From Rhynchopus euleeides (taxonomy: Eukaryota; Euglenozoa; Diplonemea; Diplonemida; Diplonemidae): a stretch of DNA of 64,000 nucleotides. The position numbers were made by a program, and so were the translations under genes. The stretch lies in contig OY723309.1 in the NCBI GenBank assembly GCA_963210315.1, forward strand, positions 1,426,001 through 1,490,000, in the 5' to 3' direction. The notes below the pieces were generated by a model. That model worked only from the letters and a program-made list of their open reading frames with translations. It had not been told where the DNA came from and did no database searches. This document shows, in pieces, positions 42,081-50,457 of the stretch. Numbering within the stretch: the first letter of the stretch is position 1; the number at the start of each line of letters is the position of its first letter.

Positions 42081-43112
42081 ATGCGCTTCACGATGCAGCT
42101 GCTGTGCATTGCGGCCACACTCTGCGCCGCACCTGCAATGGGGGCCAAGCAGCTGCTTGTGATGTCGGCGCCGCGCTCAACCGGGTATTACGCCTCTGTG
42201 TATGGGAGGATCCTCGACTTCCAGGCACGGTACGCGCTGGCCATCCTGGGCCACGATGACGTGCTGATCCTGACGGACGCGAAGGCGCGTGGGCAGCTGC
42301 TGGACAGGGGCGTGCCTAGTGAGGTGCTGGTGGAGGGGGCGGTGCAGGAGGACATCTGGATGCGCGACTTCACGACAGTGAACCCGTACAACCCTGTGCA
42401 GTTCCGCTACGCGCCTGCGGCGCAGGGTGGCAGCTGGCGCAATGCGAACTACGTGCAGAGGAAGTTCAATACCTTCGTCGGGACGTGGGTGCGGCGCAAC
42501 TTCGCGGCCAAAGAGGACTACGTGCTGGACGGGGGCAACGTGGTGGACAACCACTACAACCGTGCCATCACGACGGAGCGCTTCCTGGAGGACAACCCGT
42601 GGGTGGGGACGCGGGCGGAGGCGAAGCAGGTGCTGCGCGAGATCCTGCAGGTGGACGAGGTGGCCATCATCCCGTCGGACGACCCGGCCCTGGCGCATGC
42701 GGACGGGATGGTGATGTGGGTCGGGGACAGCACCCTGGTTGTGAACGACTACTCGGACAAGCCGGCGCTGCGTGCAGCCATCCTGGCAGAGCTGCGGGCC
42801 TCCTTCCCGTCTGTCGCCGTGCACGAGGTCCCTGTCCAGTACAAGGACGACGCGTTCGACAGCCGCTTCAGCTCCGCCACGGGGATCAACGTGAACTCTG
42901 TGATGACGGAGGACTACATCTACATGCCCACCTTCAACAGCGCGAACGATGCCGTGGTGCGCGACACTGTCGCCGCCCTCACGTCGAAGCAGGTCATCAC
43001 GGTCGATGCACGCGACGTGGCGGTCATGGGGGGCAGCTGCAGGTGTCTCGTGTGGCAGCTCGGGGGTGCACAGGCTGCTGCGGTGAAGAGCAGCCTTGCG
43101 CCTGGTGTGTGA
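42081..43112 (+). CDS. Secreted agmatine/peptidyl-arginine deiminase-family protein
   Basis: 343 aa. Signal peptide MRFTMQLLCIAATLCAAPAMGA. The deiminase fold shows the family's ordered motifs: DIWMRDF (~91), LDGGNVV (~149), a His-Asp pair in AHADGMVMWV (~205) and a C-terminal Cys in MGGSCRCLVWQL (~317-320). In agmatine deiminase and Porphyromonas-type PAD the final block is usually G-G-x-x-HC; here the residue before the Cys is Arg, so substrate or activity may differ. These enzymes hydrolyse a guanidino group to a ureido group and ammonia. The family is mostly bacterial and plant, so transfer is possible, though base composition matches neighbours. The start at 42081 is favoured by the signal peptide; earlier in-frame codons (from 42006) exist. 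Confidence 0.85.
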   Translation: MRFTMQLLCIAATLCAAPAMGAKQLLVMSAPRSTGYYASVYGRILDFQARYALAILGHDDVLILTDAKARGQLLDRGVPSEVLVEGAVQEDIWMRDFTTVNPYNPVQFRYAPAAQGGSWRNANYVQRKFNTFVGTWVRRNFAAKEDYVLDGGNVVDNHYNRAITTERFLEDNPWVGTRAEAKQVLREILQVDEVAIIPSDDPALAHADGMVMWVGDSTLVVNDYSDKPALRAAILAELRASFPSVAVHEVPVQYKDDAFDSRFSSATGINVNSVMTEDYIYMPTFNSANDAVVRDTVAALTSKQVITVDARDVAVMGGSCRCLVWQLGGAQAAAVKSSLAPGV

Positions 43113-44672
43113 GCCTGTCCTGTGAGGTGTGTGGCGTCATGCCACCGACCCTGACTTTGTTACGAGCACACTGGGCCACCAGCTATCCACCCATCCAGGT
43201 GTGGGTGTGTCGTGTCTTCTGATTCTCCCAACTTACCTCAACTCAACACAACCTCGAACCCACATCACAACATTTTCTCTCCCGCGGTGACTGGATTGGT
43301 GTTCTGCCGGCACCGCGCTCACGGACAGCGGGACCGCAGTCCGTGGTGGTGGCCAGGCAAGGCAATCCATTCTCAACAGTGCGTATCGTGCGTGATCACA
43401 ATCTGAAGGCAGTGTTGTGTGATGTGTCGTGTGTTGCTGGCTTGCGTCTGTCTTTGCACACACATCTGTGCACTCGTGCCCATGTGCACTGTGCTGTGCT
43501 CTGGCACGGCGCGGGTTCACGGCAACACGGAAACACACAACACCGCTTCCCACGTGTGGACCCTCCCTCCTGCGCAGCAGCCCGCATCAGTTGCGGTTTG
43601 CATGTCAGGCCACCTGTGGCCTGGGTGCAGGGTTGCCAGACACTGCTGTAATGGCACCCGAATCCAGGTCCAGCGGGGCTTGTTGTTGCGCAGCCTTGTA
43701 ACGACCCCAACTCACACCCACCACAATGTGTGCGGCAGGAGCACAGAAGCAAGGCACGGCACGTCAGGGCGGGAAGGCTTCACCTCCCGACTGGACGAAG
43801 GTGTGCACGGAGGTGCGTCCAGGCAGTGGAGGCATCATCAGAGTTCGCTCGGTGTGACCTGACTACACACATCATACCGTGTGTTGGACGAAACCCTTTG
43901 TGTGATGTGCCGTGCCGTGGTTTGTGCATGCTGTTGCAAGTCTCTTGTCTTATTTGCTTTCGTGCGTAAGAGTGGATGGCTTGGCTGCCTTCGGGAGTCG
44001 TATGCACACTAGCTGTCAATAGCAACTACTGTGCCGACGTGCTGTGCAGCAGAATGCTGGAATGAATGGGACAGTGGCGTGTTGGCCGCATCGAAAGGAT
44101 GTCACACACACAGGCAGGGATCTCACCCACGAACCTGGTGCGTGTGTCTGTGTGGGTCTTTGAAACCATAATCCATCTCAGTCGCACTGCGACACATGCC
44201 ACGACTGTCACTGTGCACTTCATAACCTGGCGTCTGCTGTGTCTTTCAATCTCTCAAACTGCCCAATCATTCAGCGCTTTCCTCTGTTTCGTTCACCCGC
44301 TCTTTGCTGTCTGCACCGCAGCGGCACGATCTCCTCTAGCCTGCCTGTGTGCCCGTCTGCAGTGTGCCTAGTGCTGTGCGGCACGCCTGATTGATGCAAC
44401 AGGATGCCCACCTCCACAGGTGTGGGGATGAGGGTGTGGTCACAGGAGGCGGTGGATGGGGGCCAAGGGCCACCCTCCACCGTCCTGGTGCCCGGTGTGT
44501 TGCTGTCACGGTGTGATTCCCTGATTGCCTGTCCGAGGCTTTGTTGCCCGGCCCCGCCGCCCGTACTCCGGCGACCCTACTCGCACTCGCACAGTGTTTT
44601 CTGATTGCGTTGTTATTTGTCATATGTCCACGCATTGCCACGCACCCTGCACAGACAACACACAATACAAAC
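43113..44672. other. 1.6-kb spacer
   Basis: TG/CA-rich with no supportable gene. Short ORFs in all frames have biased Cys/His content from the TGTG background. Confidence 0.5.
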
Positions 44673-45515
44673 ATGCCTGCTGGGAAGCGCGCAGCTGAGA
44701 GCCCTGCGTCTGAGGTGCAGGAGAAGAGGGCACGCACAGGCGAGCTGCGGCTGCATGTTGATCTGATGGGGCACGACAAGAGCCTGGAGCTGGCAGAGGA
44801 CTGCAAGACTGCGGCACAGCTGTGCGCTGCAGTGGCGGAGACATGCGACCTGAAGCCCGGCACGTTTGAGCTGCAGCAGAACGGCAAGCCTGTGGACGAT
44901 GAGGCTGTTGCTGGGCTTGAGGCAGAGACCCGCCTCACGGTGAGGCCTCAAGAAGAGGACATGGAGCTGGTTCTGCTGGTGCTGGCGATCCAGGATGCTG
45001 CACAGAAGGCAGGGCGTGGTGAGGAGGTTAAAATGAAAGAAGGCGCTAGCGACGACACTATTGACCAGCTGAAGGACGAGGTAGGCGAGGACAGTGTGCC
45101 GGCCTGCGTCGAGAAGCTCCTGCGCCACTGTGATGGCGTCTCATTTGGCTGCCCGCAGAGCGGCTGTGGGGCGAACATGCCGTCTGTGGAAGACATCCTG
45201 GAGATTCACGGATACTCTGACTACATGCAGGAGAAATTCGCCGACGCCACAAACTGCCTCCCTTGGATGTCGATCGACTGTGAAATGGCATTCCTTGCCC
45301 TGGATACCTCTCTCACCGACCCACAGCTGTGGCTGATCGACCAGGAGTGCCGGTCCTCGACGTGCTTCGGCAAGCTGGCGGATGTACTGAAGGCGGTGCT
45401 GCACCACTACCAGGCGAATAATGGCGAGAAGCTTTCCTTGTCGGGCCAGAACGGCGGCAGTGCCTTCTCCAGTAACTTCCTGGACGCTGATTCTGACGAA
45501 GAAGAGTCGTACTAA
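44673..45515 (+). CDS. Ubiquitin-like N-terminus plus acidic SUKH/SMI1-like C-terminal domain
   Basis: 280 aa from ATG 44673 (MPAGKRAAESPASEVQEKRA, a possible nuclear signal). Residues ~25-95 look like a ubiquitin fold: LRLHVDLMGHDKSLEL, TAAQLCAAVAETCDLKPGTF, ELQQNGKPVDDEA, TRLTVRPQE. A middle helix follows, then residues ~160-260 with PSVEDILEIHGYSDYMQEKF, WLIDQECRSSTCFGKLADVLKAVLHHY, which recalls SMI1/KNR4 (SUKH) domains but is not certain. The end is acidic (DADSDEEESY). The C-terminal part is duplicated just downstream. I infer a ubiquitin-pathway or scaffold role without firm evidence. Confidence 0.65.
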   Translation: MPAGKRAAESPASEVQEKRARTGELRLHVDLMGHDKSLELAEDCKTAAQLCAAVAETCDLKPGTFELQQNGKPVDDEAVAGLEAETRLTVRPQEEDMELVLLVLAIQDAAQKAGRGEEVKMKEGASDDTIDQLKDEVGEDSVPACVEKLLRHCDGVSFGCPQSGCGANMPSVEDILEIHGYSDYMQEKFADATNCLPWMSIDCEMAFLALDTSLTDPQLWLIDQECRSSTCFGKLADVLKAVLHHYQANNGEKLSLSGQNGGSAFSSNFLDADSDEEESY

Positions 45516-46610
45516 GCGAAGGTGTCTGTTTGGAAACCAACACCTGTCCAACAAACAGACAGGCCCGCTCCGCTGCCTGCCGTCTTCCCGTTTTCTTTCT
45601 TGTTGTTACTGGTTCACTCAATCTCAAGCCGCGGGTCATCGACACGCCGTGCATGAGACTTTGCATCTTCTCCCATATTCATTTGTTTTGCTCGTCTGCC
45701 TATACCTGGCAGTATCCCTGGCAGTATCTGCTCGTCTTAGAATGCTATTCGGTTGTGCCTCTCCCAGTCCCGGGTGAGGTGCACTGTCTTTTAGTGGGTG
45801 TCTCACCAACGATCCTCTTCGAGTTGCATACGTGTGATGGCGGTGATGACTCAGCCTGTGCCCTCAACAAGATGATGGCTGTACGCTGCGCCCACGGCTG
45901 TGGGGCGAACATGCCGTCTGTGGAAGACATCCTGGTGATTCACGGGTACTCTGACTACATGCAAGAGAAGTTCGCCGGCATCAACTGCCTCCCTTGGATG
46001 TCGATCGACTGTGAAATGGCATTCCTTGTCCTCGACATCACTTCCGACGGCGGCCCGACGCTGTGGCTGATCGACCAGGAGTGCCAGTCCTCGACGTGCT
46101 TCGGCAAGCTGGAGGGTGTGCTGAAGGCGGTGCTGAACTACTACAAGGAGGATGGCGAGGAGCTGTCCTTGCCGGAGACCCATGGCGCCCAGAGCTTCCC
46201 CAACCAGTTCCGGTGCGACGACGACGAATAGCCCGACTCGGCTTCAATGTGGATGAGCGTGAAAAGGCGTTTGACTCGGTTCGTGGTGAACGAACTGCGG
46301 ATCTGTTCATGAACAGGCCCTGTGCATCTAATTTCAACAACACGGCAGACCCGCTCCACACTGCCTGCCCTCTCTTTCCCTTTCCCTTCGGTTGTTGTTA
46401 CTGGTTCACTCAATCTCAAGCCGCGGGTCATCGACACGCCGTGCAAGAGACTTTGCATCATTACTCCCATATTCATTTGTTTTGCTCGTCTGCCTATACC
46501 TGGCAGTATCTGCTCGTCTTAGAATGCTATTCGGTTGTGCCTCTTCCAGTCCCGGGTGAGGTGCACTTTCTTTTAGTGGGTGTCTCACCGACGATCCTCT
46601 TTGCCTGCCA
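45168..46610 (+). repeat. Tandem duplication of the ubiquitin-like gene's 3' half plus flank
   Basis: 45168-45830 and 45894-46610 share the same order: CGGCTGTGGGGCGAACATGC coding sequence, the stop, then a 3' flank with ACTCAATCTCAAGCCGCGGG and CCCATATTCATTTGTTTTGC. The coding part has diverged more than the 3' flank, and its indels are multiples of three. Confidence 0.85.
45872..46231 (+). CDS. Short paralogue: SUKH/SMI1-like domain without the ubiquitin-like part
   Basis: 119 aa from ATG 45872 (or 45875): GCGANMPSVEDILVIHGYSD, WLIDQECQSSTCFGKLEGVL, and an acidic end CDDDE. It aligns with the last ~115 residues of the upstream gene. A missing codon near FAGINC and an extra codon in LDITSDGGPTLW both keep the frame, which argues for coding constraint, but no independent promoter or leader can be shown. 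It may instead be an alternative last exon or an unexpressed copy. Confidence 0.45.
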   Translation: MMAVRCAHGCGANMPSVEDILVIHGYSDYMQEKFAGINCLPWMSIDCEMAFLVLDITSDGGPTLWLIDQECQSSTCFGKLEGVLKAVLNYYKEDGEELSLPETHGAQSFPNQFRCDDDE

Positions 46611-46798
46611 CTGCACTGTGGGATTTTATGGGTCTTGTGCAGAGGCGCAGTGCCGGTACCATGAGGAAGCCACAGGGCATGCCCTGCTGGTCCTCATTGA
46701 GGTACTCTGTGTGTTGACAGTCTGATTTGTCGCAAATCACGACAGACATCACTAATGAGGTGTGGCAGTCGTGTGGTGTGCCCTCAACAAGATGATGG

Positions 46799-49700
46799 CT
46801 GTCTGGTGCGCCCCACTCTCTTCCCCGATCCCTTGGTGCAGCCGTTGCACTCGCATTGTTCGTGAACTCTTGTCAATCTATCACCAAACATAACCACGCA
46901 CCACACCCGCAGGTTGCCACGCTCTTGTTGGTGCACACAGACACACAAAAGACTCACAAGAGACTTCGACAGAGAGGAGCAGCAAGCAGGCCGTTGCGAT
47001 GTTGAGAACGGCAGTGCTCGCCACAGCAGGTGCCGTGCTGCTGCAGCAGCACCAGCAGGCGGCGGCGCTGAAGGTGGGGTTCCTCGGGGACAGCGGTGCC
47101 GGGTCGGATGCGCGGAACACATACCGGATCATGCGGGAGAACGGTGTGGACCTGGTGGTGCAGAACGGGGACTACGACTACCGGAACAGCCCGTCGCGGT
47201 GGAGCGACTTCCTTGACCGGGAGTGGTACGACACGGGGCGCCCGCACGCGCTGATGTCGAGCGGGAACCACGACGTGGGGAAGTGGGACGGGTCGAGCGG
47301 GTACCAGTCGAAGTTGTTTGCGAAGCTGAGCAGCAAGCTGCGGTCGAGCTGCCACGGGCGGGACGGGCGGTCGCTGTCGAGCGACTACGGGCAGTGGACG
47401 TCGTGTGCGGTGGACGACGTGCAGTTTGTGATGGTCGGGTGGGACGAGATGGACGGGCGCATCTCGCGTGTGGTCGACTTCGTGAACCAGGAGTTCGAGC
47501 GGTCGACGGCGCGGTGGCGCGTGTGTGTGTGGCACCGCCCGGAGGGGTCGCTGAACCCGGGGCACCGGCACACGTCGAACTACGGGGAGTGGGAGGCGTA
47601 CGAGGCGTGCCGCGAGCACGGAGCCTTGGTCGTGTCGGGGCACTCACACTGCTACGGGCGGACAAAGCTGCTGTCCCACTTCCAGTCGAAGCGTGTGTCG
47701 AGCCGGTCCCGCAGCGACCGCGTGGACCTGTCGTGCGGCGAGTCCTTCTCTGTGGTGGCGGGGATGGGCGGGGTCGGGCTCGACGACCTGGCACGGTATG
47801 GCCGCACAAACTACATGCAGTCGACCTACACGACGGAGGACGGTGACGCTGCAGGCGCTCTTATCTGTGACTTCCCGTCATCTGGAAACGCAAAGTGCGA
47901 CATGCTTGTCGGCAGGTCGCCTGGCCGCAGCCACGACTCCTTCGAGCTGACGACGTCGTGCAGCGGCCGTGGTGGCACCCGTGCACCTGCACCCGTGCCT
48001 GTGCCTGTGCCGGGACCCTCGCCGCCTGTGGGCGGTGGCCTGGTCGAGGTGGCGGTGCAGGTTGCAGACGGCGGGGACGACGTGGAGGAGGACGTGTCGC
48101 GTGGGCGTCTGTCCACCTCGTCGACAGACCTGGAGCTGCTGACGGACCGTGGGACACGGCAGGTGGTCGGGATCCGTTGGGAGGGTGTGCGCATCCCACA
48201 CGGCGCCACCATCGTGGATGCACGCATCGTGTTCACGTGTGACGAGATCTCGTCCGGGACCGGCCCAAGTGTGTCCATCGCATTCGACAAGGACTCCGAC
48301 TCTGACGAGTGGGGGTCGTCCCGCCGCCCGTCGCAGCGCACCCTGACCAGTGCGGTTGAGTGGGACCTGTCGCAGTCGTGGACGCCTGGTGTGACGTACG
48401 AGTCGCCGAACCTTGCCGCTGCGCTGCAGCAGGTGGTCGGGATCTTCGACTGGGCCAGGGGCAACGCGGTGTCTGCTGTGGTGAAGCAGGGGCGGCGTGC
48501 GTCGTCTGCGTCGCGTGTGGCCGAGTCGCACAACGGTGACGGCATGGGGCCGACGCTGCGTGTGCGCTACACCATGTCGGGCCCTGTCACTCCCCCGACA
48601 CCGCCGAGCCCTCCTGTCCCTGCCCCCGTTCCTGTTCCTGTTCCCGCTCCTGTGCCTGTCCCTCCGGCGACACAGACTGTGGAGCGCCGGGTGCGCATCA
48701 GCTCTGGTTCTGACGACGTGGAGCAGCGGTCGAGCAGGAGTCTGTACAGCACCAGCAGCGACCTGGAGCTTGCGTACGACGGTGTCGACCAGACCATCGG
48801 GCTGCGCTTCCGCGACGTGGGTGTGCCGCGTGGGGCCCAGATCACGTCTGCCTACGTCGAGTTCACTGCGGACGAAAGTGACAGCGGGACATCGCCCACT
48901 CTTGTGATCCGTGCGGACGACGCCGACTCGTCTGCACCCTTCAGCACGTCGCGCCTCCCTTCACGCCGCTCTGTGACGAGCGCCAGCGTGCGGTGGAGTG
49001 ACCTGGGCAGGTGGTCCACCGGGCGTGTGTACCGCACCCCTGACCTGTCGCGTGTTGTCGCCGAGGTGGCCAGTCGCAGCGGGTGGTCTGCATCGTCGTC
49101 GCTGTCGCTGCTGATCGACAGCATCAGCAGCAGCAGCAGGGCCGTGCGTGTCGCAGAGTCGTACGAGGGGAAGCGGTCTGCCGCCCCGCTGCTTGTCATC
49201 ACCTACCGGGTGTGAGGCCGTGCTCCTTGTGCCCTGTCTCTGTCTCTGTGGCGTGCGTTCCAAGCTGCTGCAGTGGGCGTCCTTGCAGTGGATGCGATCA
49301 TTTCTTACACCTCGCCACACACAGTACTCAAGTGCCACTTGTGCCTTCACTGGCACGTGTCCACAAACCCTTCTGATATCTTTTGCTTCAGCGGGATGAA
49401 ATATATTCCGGATGTTGCAAGGTGCGGTATCCCCAGCCTCGTTGCACTCCGGAAGACACTCTGACTCACCTCCCTTCCGCACAGCTTGCGGCGTGCTGCA
49501 TGTTGCTTTTGCGGTTCCCAACTTGTTGTTTCCGGCTGATGTTGTGTGTCTTGCTCTCGGGGCTCTGACGTGGGCACAGTGGTGTCTCGCACCGCACTGC
49601 AGACAACTGCTGCTGCTGACCCCCCAGCGTGCCTCGGTGCGTCTGGGGTGTCGGTGCAGGAGGCAGGCATCAGGCAGTGCCGTGCGCCACCCCTCCCCAT

Positions 49701-50128
49701 AGATGTGACGGCGACACTTTTTCGCCGTCACTCCCACGCCACCTCCCACAGCCCCACTGTGATTTGTCGCCTTGCCGATTTGTTTTCCACCAAGCTTTCT
49801 TCTGGGATATGGGGTATCCAACCTTGGCCCTCTAGAGATGTCCAGTGCCCACCGCCCCCACGAGGACTTCAGCGATCTTAACGATCTCACTGCCAAAGCC
49901 CTGTCTGACCACCGCGTGCTCTCTCTGCCTGCAGGGGCTCGTGGTGTGCATTCCCTTTGATGGCGGTTGTTTATTCGCATCGCTGTCTTGCCCTGCGGGT
50001 TCCCCCCATCAGCCCTCAAGCTTCCTCCGACCCGCCTGCACTCGAGATGAGTGCCTGTCGCACAACCCCACTCATATATTTGTCGGTTTGCCCCTGCCAT
50101 TTGATGCCGCAATGCGTGACAACTCAAC
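46799..50128 (+). repeat. Segmental duplication, copy 2 (3.3 kb, direct)
   Basis: Counterpart of 22472-25776, about 24.3 kb away in the same orientation. Directly before it lies GCCCTCAACAAGATGATGGC, the same 20-odd bases that open the short paralogue at 45861, so the upstream breakpoint coincides with another local duplication. Confidence 0.95.
46999..49215 (+). CDS. Secreted calcineurin-like metallophosphatase with two C-terminal beta-sandwich modules
   Basis: 738 aa. Signal peptide residues 1-~23 (MLRTAVLATAGAVLLQQHQQ). Metallophosphoesterase domain ~25-325 with GDSGAG (D31), QNGDYDY, SSGNHDVG (~88), VWHRPEG and GHSHCYG, which are the metal- and phosphate-binding blocks of this superfamily. 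A Pro-Val-Ala linker (~328-346) leads to module 1 (~347-525), a second linker of PVPAPVPVPVPAP type (~528-557) to module 2 (~558-738). The modules share SGSDDVEQ-/GGDDVEED-type starts, a GVxxPxGAxIxxA strand and a late RVAES..G...PxLxVxY strand, as in DNRLRE/CBM96-like domains attached to bacterial extracellular enzymes. The layout suggests an exported phosphatase tethered to a surface or polysaccharide. Bacterial-type architecture hints at old transfer. Confidence 0.88.
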   Translation: MLRTAVLATAGAVLLQQHQQAAALKVGFLGDSGAGSDARNTYRIMRENGVDLVVQNGDYDYRNSPSRWSDFLDREWYDTGRPHALMSSGNHDVGKWDGSSGYQSKLFAKLSSKLRSSCHGRDGRSLSSDYGQWTSCAVDDVQFVMVGWDEMDGRISRVVDFVNQEFERSTARWRVCVWHRPEGSLNPGHRHTSNYGEWEAYEACREHGALVVSGHSHCYGRTKLLSHFQSKRVSSRSRSDRVDLSCGESFSVVAGMGGVGLDDLARYGRTNYMQSTYTTEDGDAAGALICDFPSSGNAKCDMLVGRSPGRSHDSFELTTSCSGRGGTRAPAPVPVPVPGPSPPVGGGLVEVAVQVADGGDDVEEDVSRGRLSTSSTDLELLTDRGTRQVVGIRWEGVRIPHGATIVDARIVFTCDEISSGTGPSVSIAFDKDSDSDEWGSSRRPSQRTLTSAVEWDLSQSWTPGVTYESPNLAAALQQVVGIFDWARGNAVSAVVKQGRRASSASRVAESHNGDGMGPTLRVRYTMSGPVTPPTPPSPPVPAPVPVPVPAPVPVPPATQTVERRVRISSGSDDVEQRSSRSLYSTSSDLELAYDGVDQTIGLRFRDVGVPRGAQITSAYVEFTADESDSGTSPTLVIRADDADSSAPFSTSRLPSRRSVTSASVRWSDLGRWSTGRVYRTPDLSRVVAEVASRSGWSASSSLSLLIDSISSSSRAVRVAESYEGKRSAAPLLVITYRV

Positions 50129-50457
50129 TATGTCGTTGCCCAATGCCTTTTCTGCCTTTGCGCATCCTTGATCGTGCTGCGTATGTCGTGGCTGCTGAGT
50201 GTGCACCCTACCCAAAGCCAACGACAATGAACGACACACCTGGTAAGGCAATGCACCCCTCTCCCCTGCCCCCCCCCCCTCTTCCACCCCCTCTTTCCCC
50301 CCCCCGCCAAATCAGCGAGCCCAAACCACCACACCGCATTTTACTGCCCCACCACACCATGCCACAACACCCGCCACCCCCCACTCCACTCAGCTCATAT
50401 CTTGCCCTTGTGGTCCCCTCCTTCCCTCTCTCTTCTCCTGCCTTCAAGCCAGATGGT

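Noticed and set aside
22704..47058. The 29-bp difference between phosphatase copies as a tiny intron (it starts GT and ends AG)
   Set aside because: In copy 2 these bases encode part of a good signal peptide in frame; 29 bp is too short for a normal intron. Slippage between AGCAG repeats explains it better.
24607..50127. Minus-strand ORFs of 388-389 aa (24607-25776 and 48961-50127) present in both duplication copies
   Set aside because: Conserved only because the DNA is duplicated; antisense to the phosphatase end with no recognisable domain.
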